Assembly (NCBI GenBank): GCA_916610825.1
Contig: OU744450.1
Span: forward strand, 26,332,350 to 26,396,349
Direction: 5' to 3'
Length of the DNA stretch: 64,000 nucleotides
Source: Haliclystus octoradiatus
Lineage: Eukaryota > Cnidaria > Staurozoa > Stauromedusae > Haliclystidae
Shown: in pieces, positions 47,471 to 60,100 of the stretch
Layout: every line of letters starts with the position of its first letter
Position numbering within the stretch: the first letter of the stretch is position 1
Notes under the pieces: generated by a model
The model's database searches: none
Told to the model about the DNA's origin: nothing
Seen by the model: only the letters and a program-made list of their open reading frames with translations
Program-made: the position numbers and the translations under genes

Positions 47471-50400
47471 TGTTGAACTGAATTAAATGAATATTAAAAA
47501 TGTTCAAAATCTCCAAATGGAAAGCTTCCTGAATGCTGTAACCGGAATGATGCGTCTTAGATAGGATCGAAAGATCATCTGTATTTTTAATTCTAATTCC
47601 TGTCTTTTATATGACTCGCTTTATTGGAATATATTTGATTCTATTGTTTCACCTATAGAATGGAAGGAAAGGGCACATACTTCTTTCCAGTTTCTATTCA
47701 AACTGCTTATATTGGGGAAATGAAAGACGGAAGGTTTGTTTTGGTAATATTTTTAATTTAACTGTATCCAAGAAGGTTAATTTAACTGCATCCAAGAAGG
47801 TTAATCATTGATACTATACTACTTCCAAGTCTTACACATACAATCTCGAAATTTTCGTTTGAGAGTCGATTTTGATTTCTCGAAAACAGTATTTTAAAAC
47901 ATGTGGAATATACGTCATAATTAGCTGTGGGTTAAATTGAAAGAAACAATGGTAATTCACTTATTAAATCAATTTGAAAGATCTAATTAGCATAACATAT
48001 CATTATTTAATGTCTGGTAGGAGAAAATTCTCTTTATAGAAAATATATTATTTTGCCGTACAAGTTACAACAATTTGCAAAGTTAGATATCTTTTGACAG
48101 GTCTGGTTAATATTATATTTGTTCACCATAGCAACTAAAATATTGTACATCTAATTTCACGAATACAAATTTAGAATAAAATAAAATAGAACAATAAAAA
48201 AATCAATCAAATTGTTTATTTTACAGCCAATAACATTTATTGTCCTATTATCAGTTGTTTTCATCTCCGCAATGTTTGATCTCCCGTTATGTTTTTGTAC
48301 AAAACATTTCAATAATTTGATCCCCAACTAAAGCATTGTTAATTGTTATCATTTTCTTATTGAAAAATACGCATCATAGTGGGGGTAAACATTTTAATAG
48401 AATTAAACAACGTTTTATTTATCTATCAACAATTAATTAAATAGAGGTGACTTTTATTGAAAAAAAAAATTATGGATTCGATTTATGGAATTGTTTGATT
48501 TTATAAAGATTAAAGAAAATAATTTTGGTAAAAAAAACACAAGAAATATTAGATTTATAAGGTTGCCATTTGCCATTAGTTGTCTAATTTTTGGAATCAT
48601 ATCAATTTATATAATATTCATACGAATATTCATAGTCCAATACTGAGCTTCTCTTTTTGTTTTCAATTTATTATTATAGTCAAATTTATCAAGCTTGCTT
48701 GATTATAGAGCTGTTTTTTTCTATTCTGAAATAATAATTTATAATGTGAACTTAGATTTCATGGAAATGGAAGTCTACATTTCAGTAATGGGAGCAAATA
48801 TGAAGGCGTTTGGGAAAAAGGAAAATCGATTGAGGTACAAATTCTTGTTCAAATCTATTTTATTGTTCATTTTTCAGAGCTCTTCCGAAAGTGTCCTTTG
48901 ACATTGACATTCCTTATCAGGCATTTTATTGATCTCATGTGTGCTTCAAAGACTTAGCTAGCTTCAATAACATCACATGCATTATGTTTCTGGGCTGCTT
49001 AGAAATTAATATGATACTAATCAGTAATCACATCATACTATTGTAAGGTGTTACAGAAGCATAGTTTAAAAAAATCATGTAGCTATTATATGAGATAATG
49101 CAATGCCGGCATAATTTTTTCTGTTACCGTGTCATTTCTTTGACCAATTAATTTCTCTTCCAAGAAGGTATCATTAATATCTATCGCAGTATAAAGTGTC
49201 ATATAAGTGGATGTTCATAATCTTTTCAGGGTAAATATATCCTTGAGGATGGTCTAGCATATGATTCTGAGGACTGGCAATATTGTAATCCTTCAGACAG
49301 AAGATTTTATACAGAAATGCAGAAAAGTCTTCAACCAGCAGGTTAGCATTTAATCTAGAATCAGCTGTGATTTAATCTTGATGGAATTTTAGAATAAGTT
49401 ACAAACGACGCACCGAAGAAGTTTAATGTAGACTATTGACACTGTGCTGCTGCTTTCATTATATTCAATTTATGGCGGATATGATTGTATACAACCCTTG
49501 AAGATTTTTGCTATATTGATAAACTTGATAAGAGGACAGCTTCGGGAGAGATATCAATGAATAAACGAAATTCTTTTTTCTATAACTTGATATTGATTTT
49601 TGTAACATAAAACATAAATTCTCGAGTTTATGAACATCTTCTAGTATACATTCAACTCTTACTTTCTATCTTCTCATAATCTGTCTCACATTTATGCTAA
49701 ACTAGATCTATTGATAGATAAGGTTTTCACGTAAACGGATTAGGAATATAAACAAAACGTGGTGTATTTTACCGTTCTAATATATAGTATCAATATGTTA
49801 TATCTTAAAGTGGGAATAAACCCCCAGACTATCTTTACATATGTAGTAGAACCCGACGTGAAAAAAAAAAAGGCGTAATTTTTTTTTCGATCTGGAAATT
49901 ATTTCTTGGTGAAAAGCGCCTTCAAAGTGGTGTTTTGACCCAAATGTCGCTGAGAAAAAAAAGGGATTGGATCTAGCTTTATGACGACAAAGTCACAAGT
50001 CGTGCGGTTTGTCTAACAGACTCAAGAGTGGGCTGATCACGCGACGTAATCTTTGAGGTGACCTAGCTCCGAGAAGTCACGCAAAAAAAAATTCTGACAA
50101 GCCTGAGCCATGAACAAACATATAAACTGGCGAATTACGTAAAAAAGATGCAATTTGTGATTTCAGGAGCAGAATAAAATCTATTGAAACGCTCGGTCGA
50201 AATAATTTCTTGTAGCGTCATTAAGCGCGATGAATCTGATATAGATTGCGGATTAATACAAATGTCAGGCGGTGCGACTGTTCCTTTGTGACTAGTCTAG
50301 TGACACATATTAGTTACGTATTCTGTGTGACCGCAGTACTTCTCAAATCTTAATTAGTAGACACGTACCCTTCAAAATAGCTTGATCTTACGCTATATAA

Positions 50401-53385
50401 GTTTTAACTATTTTTAACTCTATGATCTGCAAGTCGTTCTTGAGTAAACATTTCTACAAGATATCCTTTTCATGATCTAAATGTGAATGTAAACTGATTT
50501 GATTTTCACGGGCATGCACAGACGACTTTTCCTGGAGTATGGTACTGCAAAGTATTAATTGTACTGGAGTTGGTACTGCAAAGTATTAATTGTACTTTTT
50601 CGGATTTATTTAACTATCGGTATTACTAAATTATTAAATAGACATTTTTCAAATATCATTTCAACGTTTAAGTTTGAAATTGATGTTCGTCTAGTAAAAC
50701 TTAAAACATGTAATCGTATAGTTTATACGACTGTATAGATAGATATATTATACTCAATAGTCTAACAAAGTGTTCATCATTAATTCACCAAGCATTCAAT
50801 ATTTAAAAAACCATTGAGAATTCTTCAGTACATTACACTATAAAATTCTATAAAATATCGGAAAATAGTACAAACATGATAGAGGGCTCGGACGTTCTTA
50901 TTCAAGTTTACAGCCGTATACTAGAGCCACTAGAACTACAGTAATGCAGATTCTATCATTTGTCGGTTTTGCGGTATATCTTCATTGCATAAATTTTTAT
51001 CCTCTCTATCAAAGTTATATGATTAACAAAATTAGGGTTTTGCAGTGTGAATTCTCGTTCCTTATTTTACATACGCCACAAAATTATTTTACCAGTCTAG
51101 TATTCATTCCTTCGGCTATAAAGTAGAACATGTTAGCATCATGTCGTCACAATCTGTAATTTATAGGATTAGTAATACAGTGCAGAAGTTACTTTGCACA
51201 AAATACCTTTCTACAGAGACGCGAAATCAGATGGACGGATTTCGCTTCTGTGAAAAGAGGACTATAAAACCGACGGCTATGGTGTTCTTAATAGCGTTTC
51301 CCACCATACATTATGATTTTTACCCTCAAAAGAACACTCCATTTTCAGTGCAGACATATGCTTACAACAATAAATTCTACTTAGCTAGCTTTTGTGGTCA
51401 CCAGAGAATCTTTTGATATGTGTTAAATATGTGTGAGAATGATATGTCAAAATATAATCTGTATAACGCGCGCTACGAATGAAATATTTTCTGATTTTTA
51501 TTTTCTTCAAATTCGTGAACTTTAAAATCATTAAATCATCTGGAATTTTGCTACTCTTGAGTTTATATGTTCTTCCTTACCTCAGTTTTGTGGGAGAGAA
51601 AAATAGATTGCCGTTACAGAGCTACGCCATCTCAAACGTAACATCGCGTGATTAATCCGATCTAAAGTCTATTAGAAAAACCACACGACTTGTGACTTTG
51701 TCGTCATAAAGCTAGATCCAATCCCTTTTTTTCCCTCAGCGACATTTGGGCCAAAACACCACTTTGAAGGCATTTTTCACCAAGAAATAATTTCCAGATC
51801 GAAAAAAAAATTACGCCATTGTTTTTTTCACGTCGGGTTCTACTATATATGTAAAGATAGTCTGGGGGTTTATTCCCACTTTAATATATTATACTAGAAA
51901 TTAGTCCCCCGCGTTGCCGTTGCTAGTTTTATTTGAAGTAGCTAAATTAATTGTTGAGAAGTGTATTTTTAGTCATTCAAAATCGAAATTATTTAGAGGT
52001 TAAAATTATTGAGAAATATCCCATGTTATCAATTGCTGCAATTCTGCTTCATATGTTCATTGTTCATACGGATAAAACCTTTGATAAATAATTAGACCTA
52101 CTAATGTAAACATCTGTACTACCAACTATTAACACCTATCATTGATAATTATTTCCATTCGATGATCTGTATTCTGATTGGCTAATCGTTAACTCTATCT
52201 AGTTTTCGACAGATCATAATATACATGTTAATTTGTGTTTAAGAAACGAATGTTTGTGTGACTAGCTTTGTTTGTGCTGTTAGTCGAGTTCTACTAATCA
52301 TTAAGCCAGGTCTGAGTTTATCGTCAGTTCCTTCTTTTTTTATCCTTTTCCCAAGAGAACATTTGGGATAATTCTATTGAGCTATCTAGAGTTAACCCGG
52401 ATCAAAACATAGCTTCTCTCTATAAACTTATAGTTTCTTGACTTGGAACTGGCTTATAAGACAACTTGTCCTCCTAAATGTTAAATATAAAAAAAATGAG
52501 CAAACAAGAACTTATTTTTGTTTGTACTGTATATCGTTTAACATTTGCATACCGCTATTTTGCAGGTCGGTCTCAATTAACGAATGCTATTCCACCACCT
52601 ACTATCCCAGAAGATTGCTATGACTGTGGTGATGGATCTTATGATCCAATTGCAAAAAATGTGAAAAATTATAAAACTGGAAAATTTATCAGGAACACAG
52701 GTGAGCCTAAATTGAGTAACATAATCAATATTGAATTATTCAGAAGATTCATACCTGGATGATATTTAATAGTCAAATTGATTGCTATGTGCAGGTGGCC
52801 GTTAATACAGGGTTTCAATGCCAGGTTGCAGATAAGCCTGCTTTCACTTATCCCTTACAAAATGACTCGGTGTGCATCGGTAGGGTTTGACCAAATTCTA
52901 CCAATGTTGGCGAAATAAAAAGTCATTTGGGCAGGATTACACTGTATATGAGTATTACCAAAATGATCACTGTATACAGGTGACCATTATAGCATTTCTT
53001 CTAAAATTAAGTAGATGACGCCCTGGGCAAATCCCGTTCATTTGTGTGTTTTGAAGCAGTCTTTACAGGAGTGCGTGAACGGATATTACAGAATATTATA
53101 TCATCATATTTCAAGGTTAAGTCAGTATTTCCATACAGTTTTATGCAAGGGCCGACAAAACACCTGGCAAGTGGAATTCTGCACATGATTTAGATGTATA
53201 GACTATAGTATATTTTTAATTTTTGATTAGATCAAATGGAACACGAATGGATTTTAAAAAGATGTCGAAAAGGCTGGGATGAAAATGTTGGCTGTCAAAA
53301 CAATAAAGAAATTGGTTTACAAACAGAAAATCATTTCTTCAATCAAAATTGTAATCCTTCACAAAACGAGAGCATGAAACTTTGA
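46959..53385 (+). CDS. MORN5: MORN repeat-containing protein 5
   Basis: Six exons, plus strand: 46959-47005, 47659-47733, 48756-48834, 49230-49341, 52566-52700, 53231-53385. Phases close and give 200 aa; the human protein is about 160 aa, so the C-terminus here is longer. The start [16 protein letters not shown] aligns with human MEYTGSKYIGEYVDGR. MORN repeats follow ([44 protein letters not shown]), then the family signature [25 protein letters not shown] and [19 protein letters not shown]5 is known from ciliated and testis tissue and its molecular role is poorly defined. Exon 1 sits inside intron 1 of the p67phox-like gene on the other strand. Confidence 0.93.
49805..51884. mobile_element. 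TTAA-flanked DNA element with long inverted repeats (piggyBac-like target site)
   Basis: A 2,072-bp insert (49809-51880) in the MORN5 intron between exons 4 and 5, bounded on both sides by TTAA (49805-49808 and 51881-51884). The two arms, about 49809-50074 and 51616-51880, are inverted copies of roughly 265 bp starting AGTGGGAATAAACCCCC, with A-run and point differences. TTAA duplication is the hallmark of piggyBac-type transposition. The interior has no recognisable transposase; a 91-codon plus-strand frame at 51141-51416 has no family I know. It is probably non-autonomous. Confidence 0.8.
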
Positions 53386-53555
53386 TTACCTTGAATTACG
53401 AAAGAGCCAAATCAGAAAACAGGGCGATATAATTTTTGGATTTTATACTAAACACAAATGTCTTACATAACTAAGTAACTGACAATTATAATCAGAAATA
53501 CAAAATTATGAATTCAAAACAAATGTATATAATAATAGATAAACCCTTTAAGCAT

Positions 53556-56500
53556 TTAGTGTTTTCTTCTTCGGCTTCTGACTTTCTTTACGGCGCCTCC
53601 AAATTTGGCATTTTGACTGCGAAGGATGGCTGATGCACGACGGACAGCATCCTAAAAATGAAATAACTATTTATTAAATTCAAGACAATAGCACAGTGTG
53701 AAGCCTATTAAGATGCACAAGAAGGAATAAAGTTGCAATAATCACAGACATGAGAGTTAAGGTCAGTCAAAAGAGAGGAAATCACCTGCAAAACTGCTGA
53801 AACAATAGCAAATCAGCATTTCAGTGAATTTTTATATTGTTTTAAAACTGATTTGATAAAGAAAAAAATATTGTGTCTTTTGTAATCTTTAAAAATTATT
53901 TTAAATACTTCAAAACCATCATTCTACCACTACAATAACAACATTTTATTTTTGCGTGAATTGTTGTCTTCGGACAAAAATAAAATGGCGACTATGAAAA
54001 TTCAAACTGAGTTTATAATTTGAAAGCAAAGCTAATTCTATGTTTGCCACGCCCATTTTAGGGCCCTTTGGAGAAGAAGAGAGAGAGTGAATACTGGCTT
54101 TGAAATGTTAATGCGGCGCTGCACACGCAATAGCGAACACTATCACGACAGGGGATGGTTTCCATGTTACCGCAATTACGCTAACACCATTGATTGAGAA
54201 AGTGAGTGAAAATATCACATATGGTGGGTTCATCATAAGAATTTTTTGTCAACTTTTTCTGAAAGCATTTCAAGCATTTCAAGGTATAGGATCATATTAT
54301 CATACATCAAAAAAGATCAGCCATTAATAAATATCATCAAAAATAATCATTTGTTCTGATAATTTTTAATTAATTTCTATGGAAGACAAAATGCGAAATT
54401 TTGCAATCGCAGACATAATCAGAAATCTGCAAAAGTTGGATAATACAATAATAAGCAGCTTAATGATGTAGTTACTAAAACATTGGTTTTAGTATTGAGT
54501 CTTCTTACCTTTGTCAAATCACGGCGATAACATCCACCATCAAGCATATTTTTAATAGCTTTGAATGTGTGCCTGGAACCTTTTTTCATGGTTGTTTTGA
54601 CCAATTGCTTGCATGGCTTTTTGTTTGCTTGTGAAAAAAAAAATAAGAAAAGTAATTAATATCTTCCTCATTGGATACTTGAAATATATTACATACTTCA
54701 AACTCCTGGACATTCTAAAGATGGGTAAGCGAATCCTGGATAATGCAGCATTTTATATTTAACAAGCACAAGAGAATACAAAGGTTGCTGTAAGGCACTC
54801 AAAAGATCCAGCTGGCTTGTGACTTTCTGATGTGCCTCATGACGTAACACTTGTGTTTATATAACTCATATTACACAGAGTGTTCAATATTTGTATAACA
54901 TTATAATGCAGAGAAGTATGATAACATGCTAATGGTTGTTTCCAATCCCAGCCTTCACAAAGTTAAAAGGTGCTCATGAATATTTAATTGATGTAATACC
55001 TCCTGATGCACGTTTGACGGTAACAACAACACCATTTTCTGCTGCATCAACTCCAACAGTCTGTAAAGAGTTAGACACAAAGTGCTGTGGTTAACAATTT
55101 CACAAGGGAGCAAATTGCAGTAGCAAGAACTTGGAAAAAAAGTCAACTTCGCTTCAAATGTTAGGGTTGAATTGGGAACTTCAAAAAAGACCTCTCGATT
55201 ATGGATCTGACTCAAAGCTTTATTTACATGGTTAGATAAATGGGAGTACCGGAATGCTAGCACAAATTCAGAAGTAAGAGGAGGAAACAGCTGTATTCAA
55301 GTTGTTACAATTAGAATAATAATAATTTTGTTTCTTTTCTGCGGAAGATTCATGATCAGGTGCAGTTTTTATCACATTTTTATATCAAAACAATATTTTA
55401 TCGGACCATGTTCATTTGGCTGTTGAAATTAGGAAAAAGCTGTAACGTCTCATTTTAACAGAGGCAGCCTTTTTTCTAGTAACAATCTAAAATTTCAAAT
55501 TGATTGGAAAATCCTTTCATATGCAAATTAGTTGGCTACTAATTAGCATTTTTGGCGGGAAATATTGGCATTCTAGTAAACCTTGCGCTTTAAATCGATG
55601 TGATTGACTTGAAGAAAATTCGCTACGGCCCTTTACGATGCGAGAGCAAGGGTCGGCATTTCAAAGCAAATACCGCAAGGGTCACAAAAACAAAGAAGCT
55701 GCATGTTCGCATGTCCGCTAAACTTGGACACTTCACATCACATGGTAATTCTGTCGTCACTGTTGTTGAGATTAGCAGACGTGTTTTGACTTTGTCGCTT
55801 TCGAAGGAGAAAAGATTTTTCAATTATCCTCGTTGTTTAGACTAAATGATGCTACAGTTTGAATAAATACTACAACCATTTTACATTACCATATGGCTAT
55901 TTATTACAATTAAGTTGAGAAAAAGTTTCATAACAGCGTATTGTTTGTGTTTTTGAAGAAAACGTATAGGTCAGTCACAAATGCTTTTGGGACTCGTGGG
56001 AGAGTCACAAATCGTTGAAGGTCAGTCACAAAACATATTGGTTTATTGCCGTGAATTGTTTGAGAATTTCAAGTCAACTTAATTATATACTTACATTTAC
56101 ATCTTTAAAAGAATTGTAAAGCAATGATTTTGTTTACATTTGCGATAAGACTTAACAGAATTTTGCAAATGTTTGTGTCTGATTAAAAAAAATGGCGAGC
56201 GTCCGTGTGGGTCAGTCACAGCCCTAAATCTTCTTCTAATTGATATGATTTTGCAAAAAAAAATTATTTGTGTAGTCAAACAGAGTCTTTTTGTTGTTTT
56301 TAGTCTCTAGGAAACAAACATTTATCAAAGTTTTTTTCAAGTCAATGCCCTAGTGACCAAAACATGCTCCGTTGAGTAAGTCAGTCACAATGGCATTGCC
56401 CATGTGTATAGGCCTGTAATGTTGATGAACATGAGGGAGATTTTTTCTCATGCAATCTTTACTGAACTACTGAACACAAAACTGATGAGGGCAATGTATG

Positions 56501-56692
56501 GAATACTATGAAGAACTGTTATAAACAGTGAAATACCAAGCATAAACTAACCTTGGTGTTACAAAGTCCATTGTATTTATAACTATTTTCACCGGTCAAG
56601 TTATTTGCCTCGGTTGTCATCGTTTTTCCGAGACTTTTGACGAGAAAACAGGAACTTTTCCTGATCAACATCCATTGTAAATCGTTAGACAT
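53556..56692 (-). CDS. RPL28: Ribosomal protein eL28
   Basis: Component of the large cytosolic ribosomal subunit. Four exons, minus strand: 56692-56552, 55060-55000, 54627-54509, 53651-53556. These sum to 417 nt and give 138 aa (human 137 aa). The start MSNDLQWMLIRKSSCFLVK aligns with human MSAHLQWMVVRNCSSFLIK. Then come YKYNGLCNTKTVGVDAAE, GVVVTVKRASGG and RRDLTKDAVRRASAILRSQ, with a basic tail KKVRSRRRKH. An AG acceptor (TGTTTAG) 24 nt before the ATG suggests a non-coding first exon upstream. The gene is convergent with MORN5, with 170 bp between stop codons. Confidence 0.96.
55970..56395 (+). repeat. Dispersed GTCAGTCACA motif in RPL28 intron 1
   Basis: GTCAGTCACA occurs four times on the plus strand (near 55973, 56020, 56209 and 56379), with a fifth partial copy (GAGAGTCACAAATCG) near 55992. 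Otherwise the segment has no feature I recognise. Confidence 0.6.
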
Positions 56693-57195
56693 GTTGATTT
56701 GAGTTTTTGCCTAAACAACAAAGAATAACGGACGATAAATAACATCTAAACACGAAATATACATTTTCAGTTTATCAAGATAATCGCAATCTAGTTATTT
56801 ATTAGAATAAGATTGATTAATATGTTAAAAATTTGAATTTATTTCATGCCTTGAAAGACGTTTTCCTTCACTTGAAAATGGCTGGGTTGAGAAAGAAAAT
56901 ACCATGCGCGTGGATCGATGAAGAAGTCATAAAACGAGGGTCAACCATATTGAGGCCATAAAAACAGGAGAAGATTTTGCCTTTAAGACATGTTCAACTT
57001 CTCTCTATTCTTCTCCAGTTAAATTCAATATTAATTTTGACATGTAGACAGGACCTTGTGGCGCAAATGCTTTTATTTTCTACTCCTCTTTTTGTGCTTT
57101 TTGTGTGAAGTTGTTTATTTTTCGTGTCCATAGAACACATTTGGCCAACTCTTGTTGCTATAAATATAATATTATTTTATTGTTTTTATTTTAAG
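56693..57195. promoter_or_regulatory. Divergent intergenic region between RPL28 and ODR4
   Basis: About 500 bp separate the two start codons, which face away from each other. It must hold the 5' UTR of RPL28 (probably including a non-coding exon) and the ODR4 5' region, so a shared promoter is likely. No TATA box or other motif can be assigned with confidence. Confidence 0.45.
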
Positions 57196-60100
57196 ATGAG
57201 TAAATACAACATGAAAAGAAAGCTTTTATATTCAAGTAGATGTATGGATGGACAAATAAAAACATTTCTCGATGGTGAAACATTTGGAATTGGAGTTTTA
57301 ATAGGCAAGGTAGGGTAGTAGACCATGACTCAGGAGGCGCCATGGCGCAAGACCTAAGCTAATTAATCATCGGCATTAATCCTATATTCTTATTAACAGT
57401 AAACACAGTGGTGCAGTCAGCGTTTATAATATTCAGCATCTCAATTTTAATATGCCTAAAGCCTCCTAGACACCTAGTGTACAGCCTAAGTGTCTAGGTC
57501 TACTGGCTAGTACGACACAGTTTTCTCTTATCCTTGCATTATGCTGTCTGTCCATCAAATACAGTAATCTAGCTAGATCTAGGTAATACCAAATACAGTG
57601 GAGTGCTAGAAATGATGAATTATCTTTTGTTATTTAATTTGAGATTTATTGAAAAGTTTTGAAAAGTTTTGAAAAATAATATAAAGGTAGATATTAGGCC
57701 TAATTTGATCTATTTCGACAAAAAAAGTTGTAATTTTACATTACTTTCTTGAGGTCCTAGAAATAATGAAAAGTTTTCTAAAAGATATGTAAGACAAGGG
57801 CTAATTATGTAAGGCAAATCCCCAATGATTTCTATATTAACTATTTACCAGTCTGCAGATTATTGCAATGGAGCACCCGGATTCAACGATATTTAGTTTT
57901 TTACAGTCGAACATCAACAAAGTATTTTCTGTTGCGCACCTGAGATCTCGGGAAAAACTGCCCTTCTCTGCATACTGGACTATTAATACATTCATTCTGA
58001 AAGGCTCAAATAAGATGCCACTCTATCTTCATCTGCCACAAATTGATGAATTTTCTTTGCAACTGCCGTATTCTTCTTTTTAGTTGACTGATGATAAAGA
58101 TTTTTTGTTTCATTGCGCAAAACTTTCGGAACAAGTCGACGACAATGGTGGGTAGATGATGGCACTTTATGACAACATGCGACTGACGATAGTACCAGAA
58201 TAACATTTATACTGTTTCATTTATTATTTTTAGTTGAAACTGAAAGTGATGAAGTTGATTCTATGGCTGGCGATTCTCCAAAATCAAGTCCAACAAAAGA
58301 TTTATCTGGAATATTTGATGATACATGGCTGATTGAATTTGGAAGACAGGTAGGCCTAATAGACCCCTGATGGCTATATTCAACCTTCATTACCCGAAAA
58401 TTGAGAGTATAGCTCCCCTATGCTGAAAAAGGGAGAATTTGCAATTTCTGACAACAAATTATAATTTCCATTATTTTTGTTAGAACCCAAGTAGGCCCAA
58501 GAACTCCAAGACCCATTATAATCAGCCTCTATCCTAGTCTGCGTTTACAGACCGCAATTCATTCACAAAAGAATAGGGTCTGTGTGTTTTGCACAGTTCT
58601 CTGTCCAGCCACTCTACGAAAACGTAGAGCGGAAGTTTCTGATCGATGCCTGGTAAATCTAATGTTCTTAGATAATAAATTCACCCCCTCCGTTCGATCA
58701 ATTAATTGTCATAGCTACGAAGCCTAAAATAGAACTTATTGCAATCATGTCAACTGAAGTAAACAAAGTAATGTGAGAATCCCGGTGAGAATCATCTTAA
58801 TCTTGCATAATTATGTGACATCAATCTTATTCTTATACGAGGCCCAGACAGAGAAACCGAGCAATTCACACAGACCCTATTCTTTTGTGAATGAATCGCG
58901 GTCTGTACCGCAGGCTACCTCCATCCCTAATAATTTTGAGGTACAGCTACCATTTAATCTAATTGAAAGATTTTAATTTTCTCGAGAACAAAATTCCTCA
59001 TCCATTCATCGATCATCATCATCATCAGTTCATCAATTGATCGTCAATTGCTTTTAATCTAAAGCTGAATTTACAAAATTTGCTTCACATACATACACTT
59101 TGAAAAATAATAATAATATATAGATCTGAGCAATTTGAGAACAATATCAAAGGATTTTCAATTTTTCCATGTTATAAATAACAATCTTTTCTCTTCTTAA
59201 ACAGGTCTGTCGTTTACTTCCTGGTGGGTTACAAATCATTGGCATTTTCATTTGTTCTTCATCATCATATTTGGATACCAATTCAGCACTTCTTAAAACT
59301 TGTATCAGAAATTTATTCAAGGCAACAGAGAGAAATAAATTTTTACCGAAATCAAATATTCATTCATGTCGTTATCAATTGCACATTGATACAGAAACAA
59401 GAAGGTTAGTATGGTTTGTATCAGCCAACCAATAGTCTGTAGTAGTATCCCTGAGAAAAAAATCCATGAGTTCATGAACAGTTCATGAACTTTATAAACA
59501 GTTCATGCACAGTTCCTGAACATTTCATGAACTTCATGAACAGTTCATGAACATTTTTTTGTGGGTTCATGAACAGTTCATGAACAGTCACAAAGAGTTC
59601 ATGAACACTTCATGAACCGATTCATGAAATGGTTCATGAACGTGAAATTGCCCAAAAGTTCATGAACAATTCATGAACAGTTCATGAACTCATGAACTTT
59701 TTTCGCAGGGGATAGTATCATAGAAAAGCAAGAAATAACAGTAACACTTTGACTATCAGATCATAATTGGAGTATTAAGTGTAGAATTATCCAATAAATT
59801 ATATTTTGAAATGAACACAACGAAACCATTCCAGACTCTTTTCATTTTTATCTCAGTTTTGGCAAAATGAAGTTTGTAAAGTTCATGAACTGTTCATAAA
59901 GTCAATTTATTTTATTGCAGGGGCATCCCGTTATCTATCAATATTTTAATAAATATTTAAAAACTGTACGCTGTACGTTATTGTTATTTATCATTCAATT
60001 CCACTTTTTATATTGAAAATGTATAAATTTTGAATGATTCTTCACAATCCTTTAGCTAGGGATGCAATGGTATTAATTAATTTTAATTAATTTATGTAAT

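Noticed and set aside
51141..51416. 91-codon frame inside the TTAA element as a transposase piece
   Set aside because: It is short, has no recognisable catalytic motif and lies in a non-repeated interior of AT-rich sequence.
55600..55845. 81-codon plus-strand frame in RPL28 intron 1
   Set aside because: An overlapping frame of similar length is open on the other strand and neither resembles a known protein, so chance is likely.
57868..58083. Open frame starting MEHPDSTIF as the second ODR4 exon
   Set aside because: No donor in this frame leaves in the required phase 1, and the sequence does not resemble the ODR4 region expected there.
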